64,000 nucleotides of DNA from assembly GCA_043228905.1 (NCBI GenBank), contig JBHGNT010000001.1, forward strand, positions 7,874,001-7,938,000, written 5' to 3'. The translations under genes and the position numbers were made by a program. The first letter of the stretch is position 1, and the number at the start of each line of letters is the position of its first letter. The notes below the pieces were generated by a model. The model had not been told where the DNA came from. It saw only the letters and a program-made list of their open reading frames with translations, and searched no databases. Positions 22,798 through 32,701 of this stretch are shown here, piece after piece. The DNA is from Azolla caroliniana (taxonomy: Eukaryota > Polypodiophyta).

Positions 22798-23445
22798 TGT
22801 CGAGGTATTCCTTGCGGATGCGTGAAATGAGGCGGGACCTCGGGGGTCTTGCACCGAAAAGCAAGAGAGAAAGGAGAAGGGAAGAGACCCACTACGTGCG
22901 AGCGTAGATTCTCAGGGACATGGCCCTCGACACAAAGACGCGAGTGGGACACCGACGCAGAGAGACACGAATGTATGTATATATATATTAGCAAGGACAA
23001 ACAACAAGAAGCACAATGTCGGTTACAACCGAACAGGCCGGCGAACAGATGCCGATGCCTGTTCGTAAACGCTCAGAAAGAAAGGAGTAGGTTGGAGGTG
23101 CTGCCAGAAGCACTCGGGCATTCCTCAGAGCAACGCGAGCCTCCCGAAAACCTGCACAGGAAGAAGCTACGAAGTATGGCAGAGAGAGAAGCCTTCGGCC
23201 GACAACCCGACAACACTTCGTCCTCTCTAACCGCGATCCCCCATTTTCCTCCTCCCCGTCTCCCTCCTTTTATAGGCAAGAAAGGAGGCGTTTCCCATTA
23301 ACTTCCTACCTACCGAATCTACCTACCTAGGATCTTCTATGGACCTAATTCTCTCTTATGTACAACATAAGGCATACGTGCATGAAGAGCCGGTTCCTAC
23401 GCTCCGGTTCACCGATTCCGCTTGTGGACGGTTTTCTTCACGACA
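22798..23445 (-). repeat. 5' LTR of gypsy A1
   Basis: 648 bp, TGTCGAGG...CACGACA on the plus strand. Left of it, on the minus strand, lies TCTTGGTGAACCCGACATG (primer-site-like). The ACGT duplication follows at 23446-23449. Confidence 0.92.
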
Positions 23446-25692
23446 ACGTTCCAGCGCATCATCACCAAAAATTTTAACGAGTATATCCCGGCGTTTATGC
23501 AAGTCTTTCTTGACGACTTTGCCGTATATGGACAGCGACTGGAACACATGAGCCAGTTACGCCTCTGTCTTGATCGATGTCACCAGGCTCGGTTAAGTTT
23601 AAACCCGGCAAAGTGTGCGTTCTTGGTCACAAGCGGCAACCTACTCGGACACATCGTCAGTCAAGAAGGTATTGCCATGGACCTGGATAAGGTACAAGCC
23701 ATCCTAAAAGCCTCGACACCCTCGAACGCAAAAGGCCTCAACCGATTTCTGGGACAAATCAGATGGCACAACCGAATGATACGCCACCTGGCCGATTTCG
23801 CAACAACACTATACGCGGCGGTGCATCGACTCCCCTTTCAATGGACTTCAATCGAGGACGAGGCTTACCAAGGATTGAAATTAATGCTCTCGCATGCCCC
23901 AGTTGTACAACCACCGAGATGGTTGGAACCTTTTCACGTTTTCGTGGACGCATCAGATATTGCCATCGGGAGTGCACTTATGCAATTCACGCCCCCAAAT
24001 TGGTATCAACCAGTGTATTATGCTAGCCGACGTCTCTCGGCCGTGGAAAAGAACTATTCAACCACCGAACGGGAGGCCCTCGGTATGATCTACAACATCA
24101 ATAAATTTCGGCATTACCTCTTAGGCCAAAAATTCACCTTTCACGTCGATCACTCGACGCTCCTCTACCTGGTTAATAAACAAGCCCTGACAGGTCGACT
24201 GGCTCAATGGATGCTCCTATTACAAGAGTTTGATTTTCATATACAGCATCGACCCGGAGTTCAACACGCCGTCGCCGATTACCTAAGCCGCCTCGAGTCC
24301 GGAGACCCTATCGAGACCACGTATGACGATCTACCCGATGCCGGCTTATTTCATCTCGCAACGCTAACCGACGACAAAGAAGATGAATGGATCACAAAGA
24401 TGACCCATTTCCTTAGTACTGGCTTGCCTCCCGACCACATGGCCCTCGATGTACGGAAACGACTCGCAGTACGTAGCCGCAACTTTTGTCTAGTTTCCGA
24501 CATCCTCTATCACAAAGGCTCGGACGGAATATGGCGTTGGGCCATTCGACAATTCGAGAAGAAGGCCATCCTCCAAGAGGCCCACCTTGGAATCGCCGGC
24601 GGACACTGCACCGGAGAGTCCACGGCACGGAGAGTATGGCAGAGTGGGTTATGGTGGCCTACAACGAAAAAGGATGCCCACGAGTTCTGCCGACAGTGCG
24701 ACTTGTGCCAACGGTTGGGACAGCCGATGGAACAAGCTCGAATGCCACACCAACCCATTCTTCCATTGGAACCATTTAAAAAATGGGGGTTAGATATTGT
24801 GGGACCCTTCCCGAACCGGTAATAAGTATATCATCATCGCTACGGACTACTGCACAAAATGGGTCAAGGCAAAGGCTTTATGAGACAACACGACAACGTC
24901 CACAGCCAAATTCGTGTACGAACATCTCTGGTGCCGTTATGGATGTCCAATTGAGCTCGTTAGTGACCAAGGTGGGCACTTTATAAACCATATAATATGC
25001 GAGCTTACGACTCGCTACGTAGTGGTACATAAGAAAAGCACACCATACTACTCGTAGGCAAACAGATTGGTAGAATCGACTAACCAAATTCTCCAAACAA
25101 TCCTGAAGAAGATCGTCAACGAGAACCGCACCGATTGGGACGACAAGCTCCAAAGTGCACTGTGGGCTTACCACACGACATTCAAAATGAGCATTCAATC
25201 CACCCCCTTTCGGATGGCTTATGGTCTAGAAGCCGTTATGCCCAAGTCCCGAGTCTCCGAGTGCAAGTTAAAGCACGACTTCCCGAGGCCCAATCCGAAC
25301 AATTGAGGTTGGAACAACTCCTCGAACTTGGCGAGGACCGATTAGCGAGCATGGCCCAACTTGAACAGTGCCAACACCAACGAAAAGCCTTTGTGGACCA
25401 ACATCGGAAGGGATTGGAACAAGAACTGACCATAGGCAAATCGGTCCTCGTTTTCCAGACACGACTCAGTGCTATCCTAGGAAAGTTACGATTTCGATGG
25501 ACCGGCCCCTTCTGGATTATTGATGAGTTTAACGGCACGTTCCAGCTCGGCACCCTCGTCGGGGAAATAGTCAAAAGCTGGGTGAATGGATTCCGACTAC
25601 GACCGTACCAGGGAAATACCCCAACCAACCCTTTCGCCGAGTCTCACGGCACGGACACGGCCACGAAGGAGGCCACGCGTCCCCCTCGATAA
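23446..25692 (+). pseudogene. Gypsy B pol: RT palm end, RNase H and integrase (broken)
   Basis: Continues the frame cut at 9694. RT: FMQVFLDDFAVYG near the start (FLDD box), then LGHIVSQEGIAMD. RNase H: HVFVDASDIAIG, TTEREALGMIY, HVDHSTL and AVADYLSR. Integrase: AHLGIAGGHC and CRQCDLC (HHCC), D in GLDIVGPF, D in VSDQGGHF, E in ANRLVES. A one-base shift follows GPFPNR at 24820-24822, TGA at 24881-24883 and TAG near 25053. A further shift near 25250 leads to the last open block, ending at 25692 (GKSVLVFQ, LRFRWTGPFWI, the GPY/F-like part). All catalytic residues can be placed, but the frame is broken at least four times. Confidence 0.83.
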
Positions 25693-25914
25693 GAACCCAC
25701 CAACATTCCAAAGTAGACATTAGATAGGATTAGGCATAGTTTTAGCAATGAGTCAGTTCCACCTACACCACCTACCACCTCACCCAAATCACGTCAGGTT
25801 AGAGACACACATTAGTCACTTTCACATTCACTTAAGTATTTAAAGGCACAGGCACATCATCCAAGGCGAAGCACTAACTCCCTAGGACACGTGGCCATAA
25901 TATCCTATTATGGC
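25693..25914. other. Gypsy B 3' leader remnant, no gene
   Basis: Sequence after the gypsy B stop up to the start of copia C2. I find no LTR end, purine tract or ORF here. The gypsy B 3' LTR seems to have been lost or displaced when C2 inserted or was deleted. Confidence 0.5.
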
Positions 25915-26337
25915 TGTTGAGATATCAAGCTCAACTAGTTTAATCTAGTTAGTCAACACATGTAACTTAGTAGTTACCTAGATCGAATCTAGTTAATGTG
26001 TTGACCTTAAGCCTTTAAATAGGACCTTGTACTTAAGTGGGATATTCTAGATCCTCCACTCCTTAGTACATTTAATGTAGGACTTACACATAAGTACCTA
26101 TGTTCTACCCACACATGTGCACCCTTGCACATGGGTTGTATATATACCTCATTGTGGGTATTTTTGTATGTTGATGACACTTTTCAATATTGTTAAGTGT
26201 TAAGTAATTAGGTAATTAACTAGGGTTAATTAGAGACTAATTATATGGTTACGTTAAGCAACGGAAGATTAGTATGATATCATATAATTAGTCTCTAATT
26301 AACCCTAGTTAATTACCTAATTACTTAACACTTAACA
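25915..26337 (+). repeat. 5' LTR of copia C2
   Basis: Starts TGTTGAGATATC and ends TTAACA before the primer site. The 3' third is occupied by the large inverted repeat at 26192-26336. A TATA-like ATATATACC is at about 26149. Confidence 0.7.
26192..26336. repeat. Perfect inverted repeat, 56-bp arms, 33-bp loop
   Basis: Arms 26192-26247 and 26281-26336 are exact reverse complements by base-by-base comparison. The loop (26248-26280) is unpaired. The right arm ends one base before the LTR end, next to the primer-binding site. Transcribed, it would form a long hairpin at the U5/primer site. It could be a fold-back element inserted in the LTR, or part of the LTR itself; no clear target duplication is seen. 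Confidence 0.95.
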
Positions 26338-26513
26338 TGATAGCAGAGCACGTGGTTTAGGAAATCCACTAAGCCCACCGCTTATTCGTGATTGTGTGTT
26401 CGAGATGCTGACGACAAATCCTGGCTATTCGCTATCCACTACCGTAGTGCCGCTACAAAGGACGTGTACGCGACCAAGAGAAGAAAAACAAAACGGAAGA
26501 CACAACAATCAAC

Positions 26514-26738
26514 ATGAACAAACAAATGGGAAGCTTTTCATGTTGTTCATGTCTAGACCAAAGCAACTATTCATCTTGGGAGTACAAGATGAATCAATAC
26601 CTTGTCGGCCAAGGGTATTGGAGCTACATCAACGGCGCACAAGAAAGCAAACCCGAAACCACACACGCCAACTACCCAACGTGGGAGCAAGGCGCGAGTC
26701 GGGTAATGTATTGCTTGGCAACATGTGTAAACGCGGTT
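26514..26738 (+). pseudogene. Copia C2 gag, N-terminal fragment
   Basis: Begins at ATG 26514. NYSSWEYKMNQYLVGQGYW, then YPTWEQGASRVMYCLATCV match the copia gag start and align with the C3 gag (LLGHGYWSFVEGA, VMYCFASSV). It is cut off at about 26738 by the junction with the gypsy B2 fragment. Confidence 0.8.
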
Positions 26739-29215
26739 GGTAGATTATTGGCAATTTGTAACGTACGGGGATTCTCGTCCGAGCCGAGGTTTATTGTTTC
26801 CAGGGTTGATGCTTTGACTCGTTGTGAAATGGCGAGTTCGCGTTCGAAAGCATCCCGAGCATGGCGTAGCTCGGCAACTGTGGTTGGATCTGGTTCATCT
26901 TGGGGTGGTGATTCCTCCGTGACTTCCTCGTCTTTAGGTGGCTCGATGGTTGGTATGGCATTGATTTTGAAGAGAGGGATGATCGTGGGATGATCATCTA
27001 GGAAGTCATCGACCTCCTCATCGTCCAAACCGTCAAGCATATGGACCCCTTCCAAAGTGTTGAGGGCGACGGGGACTCGTTCTTCAGTGATGATTCGGAC
27101 TTTTGTCTTGCCTCTTCGGAACGAGATCATGTTGCGTTGCCAATGTTGCTTGATATTCGTTGTACGCAACCATGGTCGACCTAGTAACATTGGGTACGTG
27201 CCTTGTGTCTCCAATCTTAGCACGACGGCCGAGATCGTGAACATGTGGCCTCCGAGTGTGAAGTCGAGATGGCGGATTAAACCAATGGGGCGAACGGAGC
27301 GGGTGTCGGCCATCCGAAGCCAAAAGGGGCATGGTTCCCATTGATTCAGGCCGAGGTTGTGACACGTTGACTCACTAATAACGTTTACGCCGGATCCGCC
27401 GTCGATGATGCATCCGTGCAGGTCTTGTCCTTTAATGATGTTTCGCACGGCTGGGTTTTGAGAATCCATGAGTGGTGGACCTGTTCCTGCTTCGGTGAGG
27501 TGTACCGGTGGCGTCACGGGCTTAGTATTGGCCTGGAGTGCCGCTAGGGTGTCCCGAAATCTCGGCATGAGTGGTAACAGTTTATGTAGGGGCAGCGAGA
27601 TGCGGGAGTTGGTAAGAACATCCCATAGTTGGTCGTCCTCCGTCGACGTGGATGGTACCGAGGTTTGTGGTGCTTCGATGGGCACGTCTCTCATGTTAGT
27701 TTGCATGTGCACGACATTCCTTTTATTGGCCGTGTCGATCCATTCTTTTGCTGCCTGACGGACTTCGTCTTGGATTTGCCACTGTGTAGTCTGCACTTTA
27801 CTCCGGGTAGTGACGGTTTGAACATCGGCCGCGGGTGCCTTGCCACGGTTCGTTGTTGGACATTGCGTTGCGTAGTGGCCTAGTTGGTTACATTTAAAAC
27901 ACGTAACGTTGGCCGAGCTGCTGGTTTCTGCTCGGTCTGTGTGTGGAAGTTGTTGCTGTTGATTCCCAGTCTCGTTTGGTGGTGGGTTGGTCCGAGGTGC
28001 GTTGGAGTTGCGTTGGTCATTTTGAGGAGCGTCCCGTCGACGGTTGTCGTTATGTCTTCTATTGTTGCGTGAGTTGCGGTTGCCGTTTCGCCGATCAATG
28101 CGTGAGTTCCGTCGGTCATACCGGTCATCACGATCGTCATCATATCGAGCATAATCGTCGTGCCGGTCATCGCGATAGTGATCACGACGGTCATCACGTC
28201 GGTAGTCATTGTCTCGGCGCCGTCGATCCGGGGATCGCGGTCGGTCGTTATCCTGGTCTCGGTAGGCATATCGCTCGTCCTGCCGAGAGTATGTATTTCT
28301 TGGCTCGATCTGGCGGACCGGTGCCGCCGTTGTGTGGTTTAGCGTATTATATTCGCACTGCTCGACAGTGTGAGCTCGAGACTGACAGATCGGACATTGT
28401 GGTCGGTGGGGACATTCGAGGGCCAGGTGCCCTGATCCTGAACACGTCGTGCATTGGAGAGCTTGGCGAAAGCGATTGTCCTCTTGGGGAAGAGCTTTTT
28501 GTAAGGATGTCATCGAGAAGGTCCCGTCGTGCTGGGTCCGATCGAGGGCGAGAACCCGCGCTATGACTTGTTCGATAGTATGGTTGGCGAAATTTGTAAG
28601 TGCGAGAGTCGTTCGGAGAGGCTCTCATAAACTGGACAGGAAAGTGTCCGGTATATGTTGTGCCGAGACATCATCTGCCACTTGTCTGTAGAGATCCTGG
28701 AACCGGATCGTGAACTGCGCGACCGTTTCGTGCGGTTCTTGGCATATAGAGAAGAATTGTCGGAGCAATTCCCGTTTAGGCACCTCGCGATGAAAAAGTT
28801 CAAGGAACTTTGTGCGCACGATTTGGAAAGTGGTGGCCTCTCCTATTTCGAGGCGAGAGTACCATCGTGCGGCCGGTCCATCGAGGGAGAGTGTGAACTC
28901 GGCAATCTTTGAGGCATCGATTTCGGTCGGCGTGAGGCGGTGCGTTGAGTGGTTGGCCTGCCATGTGGATATGAAGGCACGGATGTGTGACTCCGCGTCT
29001 GGTTCGTCGGTGTATCGTGGGTATGGGTACGGCATGATGTCGTACTCTGGGTCTTCTGGTAGCACCGGGAAAGGGTTTAGTTCCGGTTGAGTGACCTCCG
29101 GAGGGCTTGGCGGGGGTTGTGGTGGGGAATCAACTCTCGATTGAGTGTCCGGTGGCGAGGATTGCACTAGGGAAGCCTCCGATTGCTCGGGAAAGGATTG
29201 GTCAGTGACCGCCAA
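26739..29215 (-). pseudogene. Gypsy B2 gag-protease (one premature stop)
   Basis: ATG at 29215. Residues about 1-196 are Gag: a proline-rich N-terminus, then FTLSLDGPAARWYSRLE and FHREVPKRELLRQFFS, the capsid signature of plant Ty3 elements. TGA at 28625-28627 follows FLSSL, where arginine would be expected. From 28513 the frame is open for 613 codons: a first CCHC-like knuckle (CTTCSGSGHLALEC), a very Arg/Asp-rich stretch, and a second knuckle (CFKCNQLGHYATQC). The protease GCIIDGGSGVNVIS follows, with D-G-G, the variant I associate with Tat/Athila-type plant elements, then MLLGRPWL. The N-terminus of RT is reached before truncation. Confidence 0.85.
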
Positions 29216-29358
29216 GTAGGAAGTTCCTTCGACTGGCTCAGGGCGTCAGGCAGGTGGCCGAGACCTCGTGGTGCGAGAGGGCGCCGTAACGGCGGCTGGT
29301 GGTTACCTTCAACGAAGTTCGTTGTGCACTCACAGTTGTAACTGGACGTGCCAAATTG

Positions 29359-29879
29359 TGTTACCCGTTCCTTTGGGTGAACACCTTCGATAGACCTGCG
29401 GCTATCGGTACCCAAGGGCGTGGTACGTGAAGGCTCGTAACAGAGGCGTCGTGAGGGAGAAAAATGATCAGAGATAAAACACTAGTGAGATCTTGATAGG
29501 CGTGGGCGACGCTGAAATCATAAGTATGAGCTTTGAGCCAAAGCACAGACACATGGAGCAAAATGGGCACAAATCAGATATATTACTGCAACACCAAAAG
29601 GATTACAGAACACGGCCTACGGCCGGTGACCTTACAGGATTATCTAGTTACGATGGACTAGGCTAGTGCTTCCACCTATATTTTTCTGCCCCCGCTCTGA
29701 GGTACTGGACCTCGTTTAAATACGTTTCCCCTAATACACAGCCGAGCCATCTGTGGCCCGTGATACTCGGACTCGGCGCTCACTGGCGTTCTTTCCTACT
29801 CGGTTACACTACCGCCGTTTGCTAATTTCGTAATTCTATATTTCTGTCCTCTGGGCAACAAGTACAGATTACGGTAACA
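29359..29879 (-). repeat. 5' LTR of gypsy B2
   Basis: 521 bp with 7-bp terminal inverted repeats, TGTTACC (29359) and GGTAACA (to 29879). The minus-strand primer site TTTGGCACGTCC starts three or four bases beyond its end. Confidence 0.75.
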
Positions 29880-29988
29880 GACATAGAGATGACCCAACAA
29901 AGTATGTATATTGATTACTAGATAAAATCAATTATAAGGCACACAGTCGATTATATTAGTCACTCTCTCTTTCTTTCTATAACATAGT

Positions 29989-30411
29989 GTAAAGAAGCAT
30001 ATATGATTCTTGTGTAGCGGAAGAGATGTGTTATGTGTATGTGTGAGAGGAAAAAGATGAGAGAAGAGAAAACCCAAGATAGATAGATGAAAGAAAAATG
30101 AAGTACTGACAAGTAAAATAGCAAATACAAAATTTAGCATTACAAGGAGTCACAATTGACCCTCTATGAAGTAGGAGAAAGGTGCTTTATATAAGGTCAC
30201 CCTCTCGCTTCATTAACTCACAACAACAACTACTCTTTCTTGGGGAATGTGAAGACTCAAAATCACTCATTAGTTATGTGTCATAGAATATGATTCTATG
30301 ACACATAGTTAATGTGTAGAGAGTAGTGGTGTGACTCTTGACCTTTGAGTGATCATAGATTCTCAAAGGGCGTGTTCACACGTTGCACTAGGTTGAGCTT
30401 GATTCTCAACA
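29989..30411 (-). repeat. Copia solo LTR with 5-bp target duplication
   Basis: Plus strand TGTAAAGAAGC...GATTCTCAACA; minus strand therefore TGTTGAGAATC...TTTACA. Flanked on both sides by CATAG (29984-29988 and 30412-30416). The same LTR is at 43168-43618, where a perfect TGGTATCAGAGC primer site identifies it as copia. No internal sequence remains here, so this is LTR-LTR recombination. Confidence 0.92.
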
Positions 30412-30500
30412 CATAGCATACACATATATTCATTCCCCCTTTCTTTCTGCTATTCCACGATTTATATAGCCTCTCCTTGGCTCGCTTTTAGTACTTCCTC

Positions 30501-31063
30501 CTAATTCACAGCCTTTATTCTCGGTTGCATATAGGCGATGGCGTCGGTAGAGGTGTCGCCGATCTGGGCAATCACACTACAACGGTCGTGGAGGTGAGGG
30601 GGATTTCGGTGTAACGCCAACCTTCGCGTCCGGAATATTCGGTGTAGGCAGCGGGGATGATGTTGGGGATGACGGCATGGGTCTTCGTGGTGCGGAAGGG
30701 AATGCCATCCACCAGCAAATGCAACGTAGCGCAAAGGTTGGTGACAGTGAACTGGAATTCGACAAGGGTGGTATCTGCGAAGGTGTGCATACGAACGTGG
30801 CTGGTATCGGGGTTGTATCCTGTGAGGAACTGTTTGACCAGCTCGGGAAGTACACCCCATGGGCCAATCCTAAGGAAGAACTTGAGGCCGAGTTGGGAAA
30901 GGGTATCGAACATGTCGGGATCGAGGTACTTCAGTTGTGGGGTTGTCGCGGGTATCCGGTAAGCACATCGAGTGTTGTTGAACTCAACTGGAATGACCAA
31001 GGAACCACAACCGGAGTCAGGGTAGTACACGTGCACGAGCTTGATGAATGGAGTGGACGCCAT
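30501..31063 (-). CDS. Unrecognised protein, probably frameshifted near its C-terminus
   Basis: ATG at 31063 opens 163 codons to a stop at 30572 (MASTPFIKLVHVYYPDSG... IPLTSTTVVV). In another frame, sequence continuing from that point (VIAQIGDTSTDAIAYMQPRI) runs to 30501, so a one-base shift near 30575 may have shortened it. The composition is that of a folded protein (FFLRIGPWGVLPELVKQFL, CATLHLLVDGIPF), with no signal peptide or membrane segment. It lies head-to-head with gypsy C, sharing the 450-bp interval that holds the heat-shock elements. It may be an accessory ORF of a retroelement or a captured host fragment; I do not recognise the family. Confidence 0.45.
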
Positions 31064-31175
31064 TGATTATAACCTGCTGGAAAAAGGATTAGTATAGTTA
31101 AATGGGGTGTACCAATCCTTACTATATGAAAGAATAAAAGCTACTTCTTGTATTACATTGATTATTGTAAAAACT

Positions 31176-31254
31176 CTAGATTATTCTAGAATGTTCTAGA
31201 ATGTCCTAGAACATTCTAGAAATCTCTAAGCTATTCTATAGGAACCTATAAATA
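31176..31254 (+). promoter_or_regulatory. Heat-shock element array and TATA box upstream of gypsy C
   Basis: From 31184 to 31221 the sequence is an unbroken series of eight 5-bp heat-shock units in alternating orientation (TTC-ta-GAA-tg-TTC...). Seven are perfect and one is TCC instead of TTC. TATAAATA follows at 31247-31254, about 25 bp downstream, and gypsy C gag starts at 31512. Contiguous inverted nGAAn units are the binding site of trimeric heat-shock factor. Activity is inferred from known elements such as the heat-induced copia element ONSEN. Confidence 0.8.
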
Positions 31255-31511
31255 AGGGCATACATGTATTCTCAAATCAATTCGAATCAACACCAGTCTT
31301 TAACTCTCATTACATATCTTGTATCCATTCTCTTTCTTTCTCTATCTTATACATCCATTCTTCTCTTAGTATTTGGTTCCTTTCTTCTCGTGTTCTCTAA
31401 TATCCTTCTTCCATCACTCTATCTTTTATCCTTGGTTCTGACAGTTTGATTCAAATTCTCTCTCTCTCTCTCTCTCTCTCTCTTATCCTCCTTTGTAACC
31501 ATCCTGAAACC

Positions 31512-32675
31512 ATGGCTGCCATTAACTCAGAAGAATATCTCACCCTTGTTGCAGAAATGGAGAACCTTAAATCCAAGTTCGCATCTCTTGAAGTAGAGAA
31601 TCAACGTCTACTTGGGGATCTACAAAAGGTTACTATAGAGAAGCCACAACAACAAGAGGAGTTCACGCGACGAGTGCAACAGTTAGAGTCAACAATCGTA
31701 GTGTTACAACAACAAAGGGTTGAAGGTCAGGAACTTATCAAGGAGCCCAAAATTAGCCTCCCAACTAAATTTGATGGGTCGAGGGCGCATTTCCGAGGTT
31801 TTTTTAATCAAGTACGGTTGGTGATTCAAATGCATCCCACGTGTTATCCAACAGATGCATCACGAGTCGGGCTAGTGGGCACCTTATTGACTGGCATAGC
31901 GTTGTCGTGGTTTGCTCCATTGCTAGAGACCAATTCTCCTCTACTGAATAATTTTGAAGAATTTATCAAGGAATTTAAGGCGTGTTTCGGAGATACTAAT
32001 GGGGCGAGAACAGCTATCAACAAGATTCGTACACTTCGTCAAGGTGATCAACCAGCTTCGACATATGTTGCCAATTTCCGTCTCATTGCAAGCGATATTC
32101 CTTAGGATGAACAAGCCCTAATGGAGCAATTCCGTTCAGGCCTTTGTAGTGATGTCAAAAACTTACTTCTTACCTTCCCCGAGGATCCAAGGTCACTTAT
32201 AGAAGCTATTAGTCGAGCAATACGGTGTGATAATCGCCTTTTTGAGCGTTGATGTGAGCGACAACAACAAATAACAAGATCAAGATTCACACCAACTTAT
32301 GCATCAGTAACAGCGCAATCATCCCCAAGGCAAATGTATAGCCCTACGCCAACTCCAAGGCAAACACGTAGTCTAGTCCCAATGGATAGTCCTGCACCCA
32401 TGGAGATCGATATGACTCAACGACGAGGACCATTGTCAGGTGAAGAGAAGCAATGTCGTCGAGCAAACCATCTGTGCTTATATTGCGGAGGTCCAAGACA
32501 TGTAGCCATTCATTGCTCCCGTAGGCCGAGACGTCAAGTAAATCAAATTCACTATGACAATAAAAATGAGTCCAACATTTTAGAAGCAGTTAGTGAATCT
32601 AATATTATGAATAATCCACCCTTGCCCAATAAATTTGAAGTCCTAAGCCAATTAGAAGAGGAGTCAAACGAATAA
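31512..32675 (+). pseudogene. Gypsy C gag (two premature stops)
   Basis: ATG 31512. An N-terminal coiled coil (about residues 8-85, heptads with L/V and Q-rich linkers) precedes the capsid (SLPTKFDGSRAHFRGFFNQV, LTGIALSWFAPLLE, FGDTNGARTAINKIRTLRQG). This is the Tf2-like gag type. Stops: TAG at 32103-32105 (probably W) and TGA at 32250-32252 (probably R). The frame then continues to 32675 with the knuckle CLYCGGPRHVAIHC. Confidence 0.82.
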
Positions 32676-32701
32676 GTCCGGCCAAAATAGGAGCCATTTG
32701 G

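Larger units (their letters stand above)
9695..23445 (-). mobile_element. Ty3/gypsy element A1, full length with nested A2
   Basis: Bounded by two 648-bp LTRs (9695-10342 and 22798-23445) and flanked by a 4-bp target duplication ACGT (9691-9694, 23446-23449). Orientation is minus: after the 5' LTR (right) comes a TGGTGAACCCGAC primer-site-like sequence, and the purine tract lies next to the left LTR. Element A2 sits inside its integrase gene. Without A2 the element is about 7.1 kb. By hand count the two LTRs differ at 8 of 648 positions. Confidence 0.92.
9077..25692 (+). mobile_element. Ty3/gypsy element B pol, interrupted by the A1/A2 insertion
   Basis: Two blocks of one pol gene, 9077-9694 and 23446-25692, flank the 13.75-kb A1 insertion. 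The insertion plus the 4-bp duplication is 13755 bp, a multiple of three, and the pol frame continues across it. A second copy of the 5' half of this element (gag-protease) lies inverted at 26739-29879. No LTR of this copy is seen: its left side is replaced by A' and its right side ends before copia C2. Confidence 0.85.
25915..26738 (+). mobile_element. Ty1/copia fragment C2 (5' LTR and start of gag)
   Basis: LTR 25915-26337, primer site variant TGATAGCAGAGC (26338-26349; two changes from TGGTATCAGAGC), untranslated leader, and the first 75 or so gag codons. It stops abruptly at about 26738 against the inverted gypsy B2 copy. The 3' part is absent from the window. The gag resembles that of C3. 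Confidence 0.8.
26739..29879 (-). mobile_element. Ty3/gypsy element B2 (5' LTR, gag, protease), truncated
   Basis: Minus strand: 5' LTR (29359-29879), primer site TTTGGCACGTCC (29344-29355), leader, gag, protease, and the first residues of RT (LNLGSDENPRTLQIANNLP near 26750), after which it ends at C2. It complements gypsy B at 9077-25692, which holds the rest of pol in the opposite orientation. The two are separate, diverged copies. Confidence 0.85.

Noticed and set aside
27943-28566. 207-codon plus-strand frame over gypsy B2
   Set aside because: Antisense of the Arg/Asp-rich gag region; no motif of its own.
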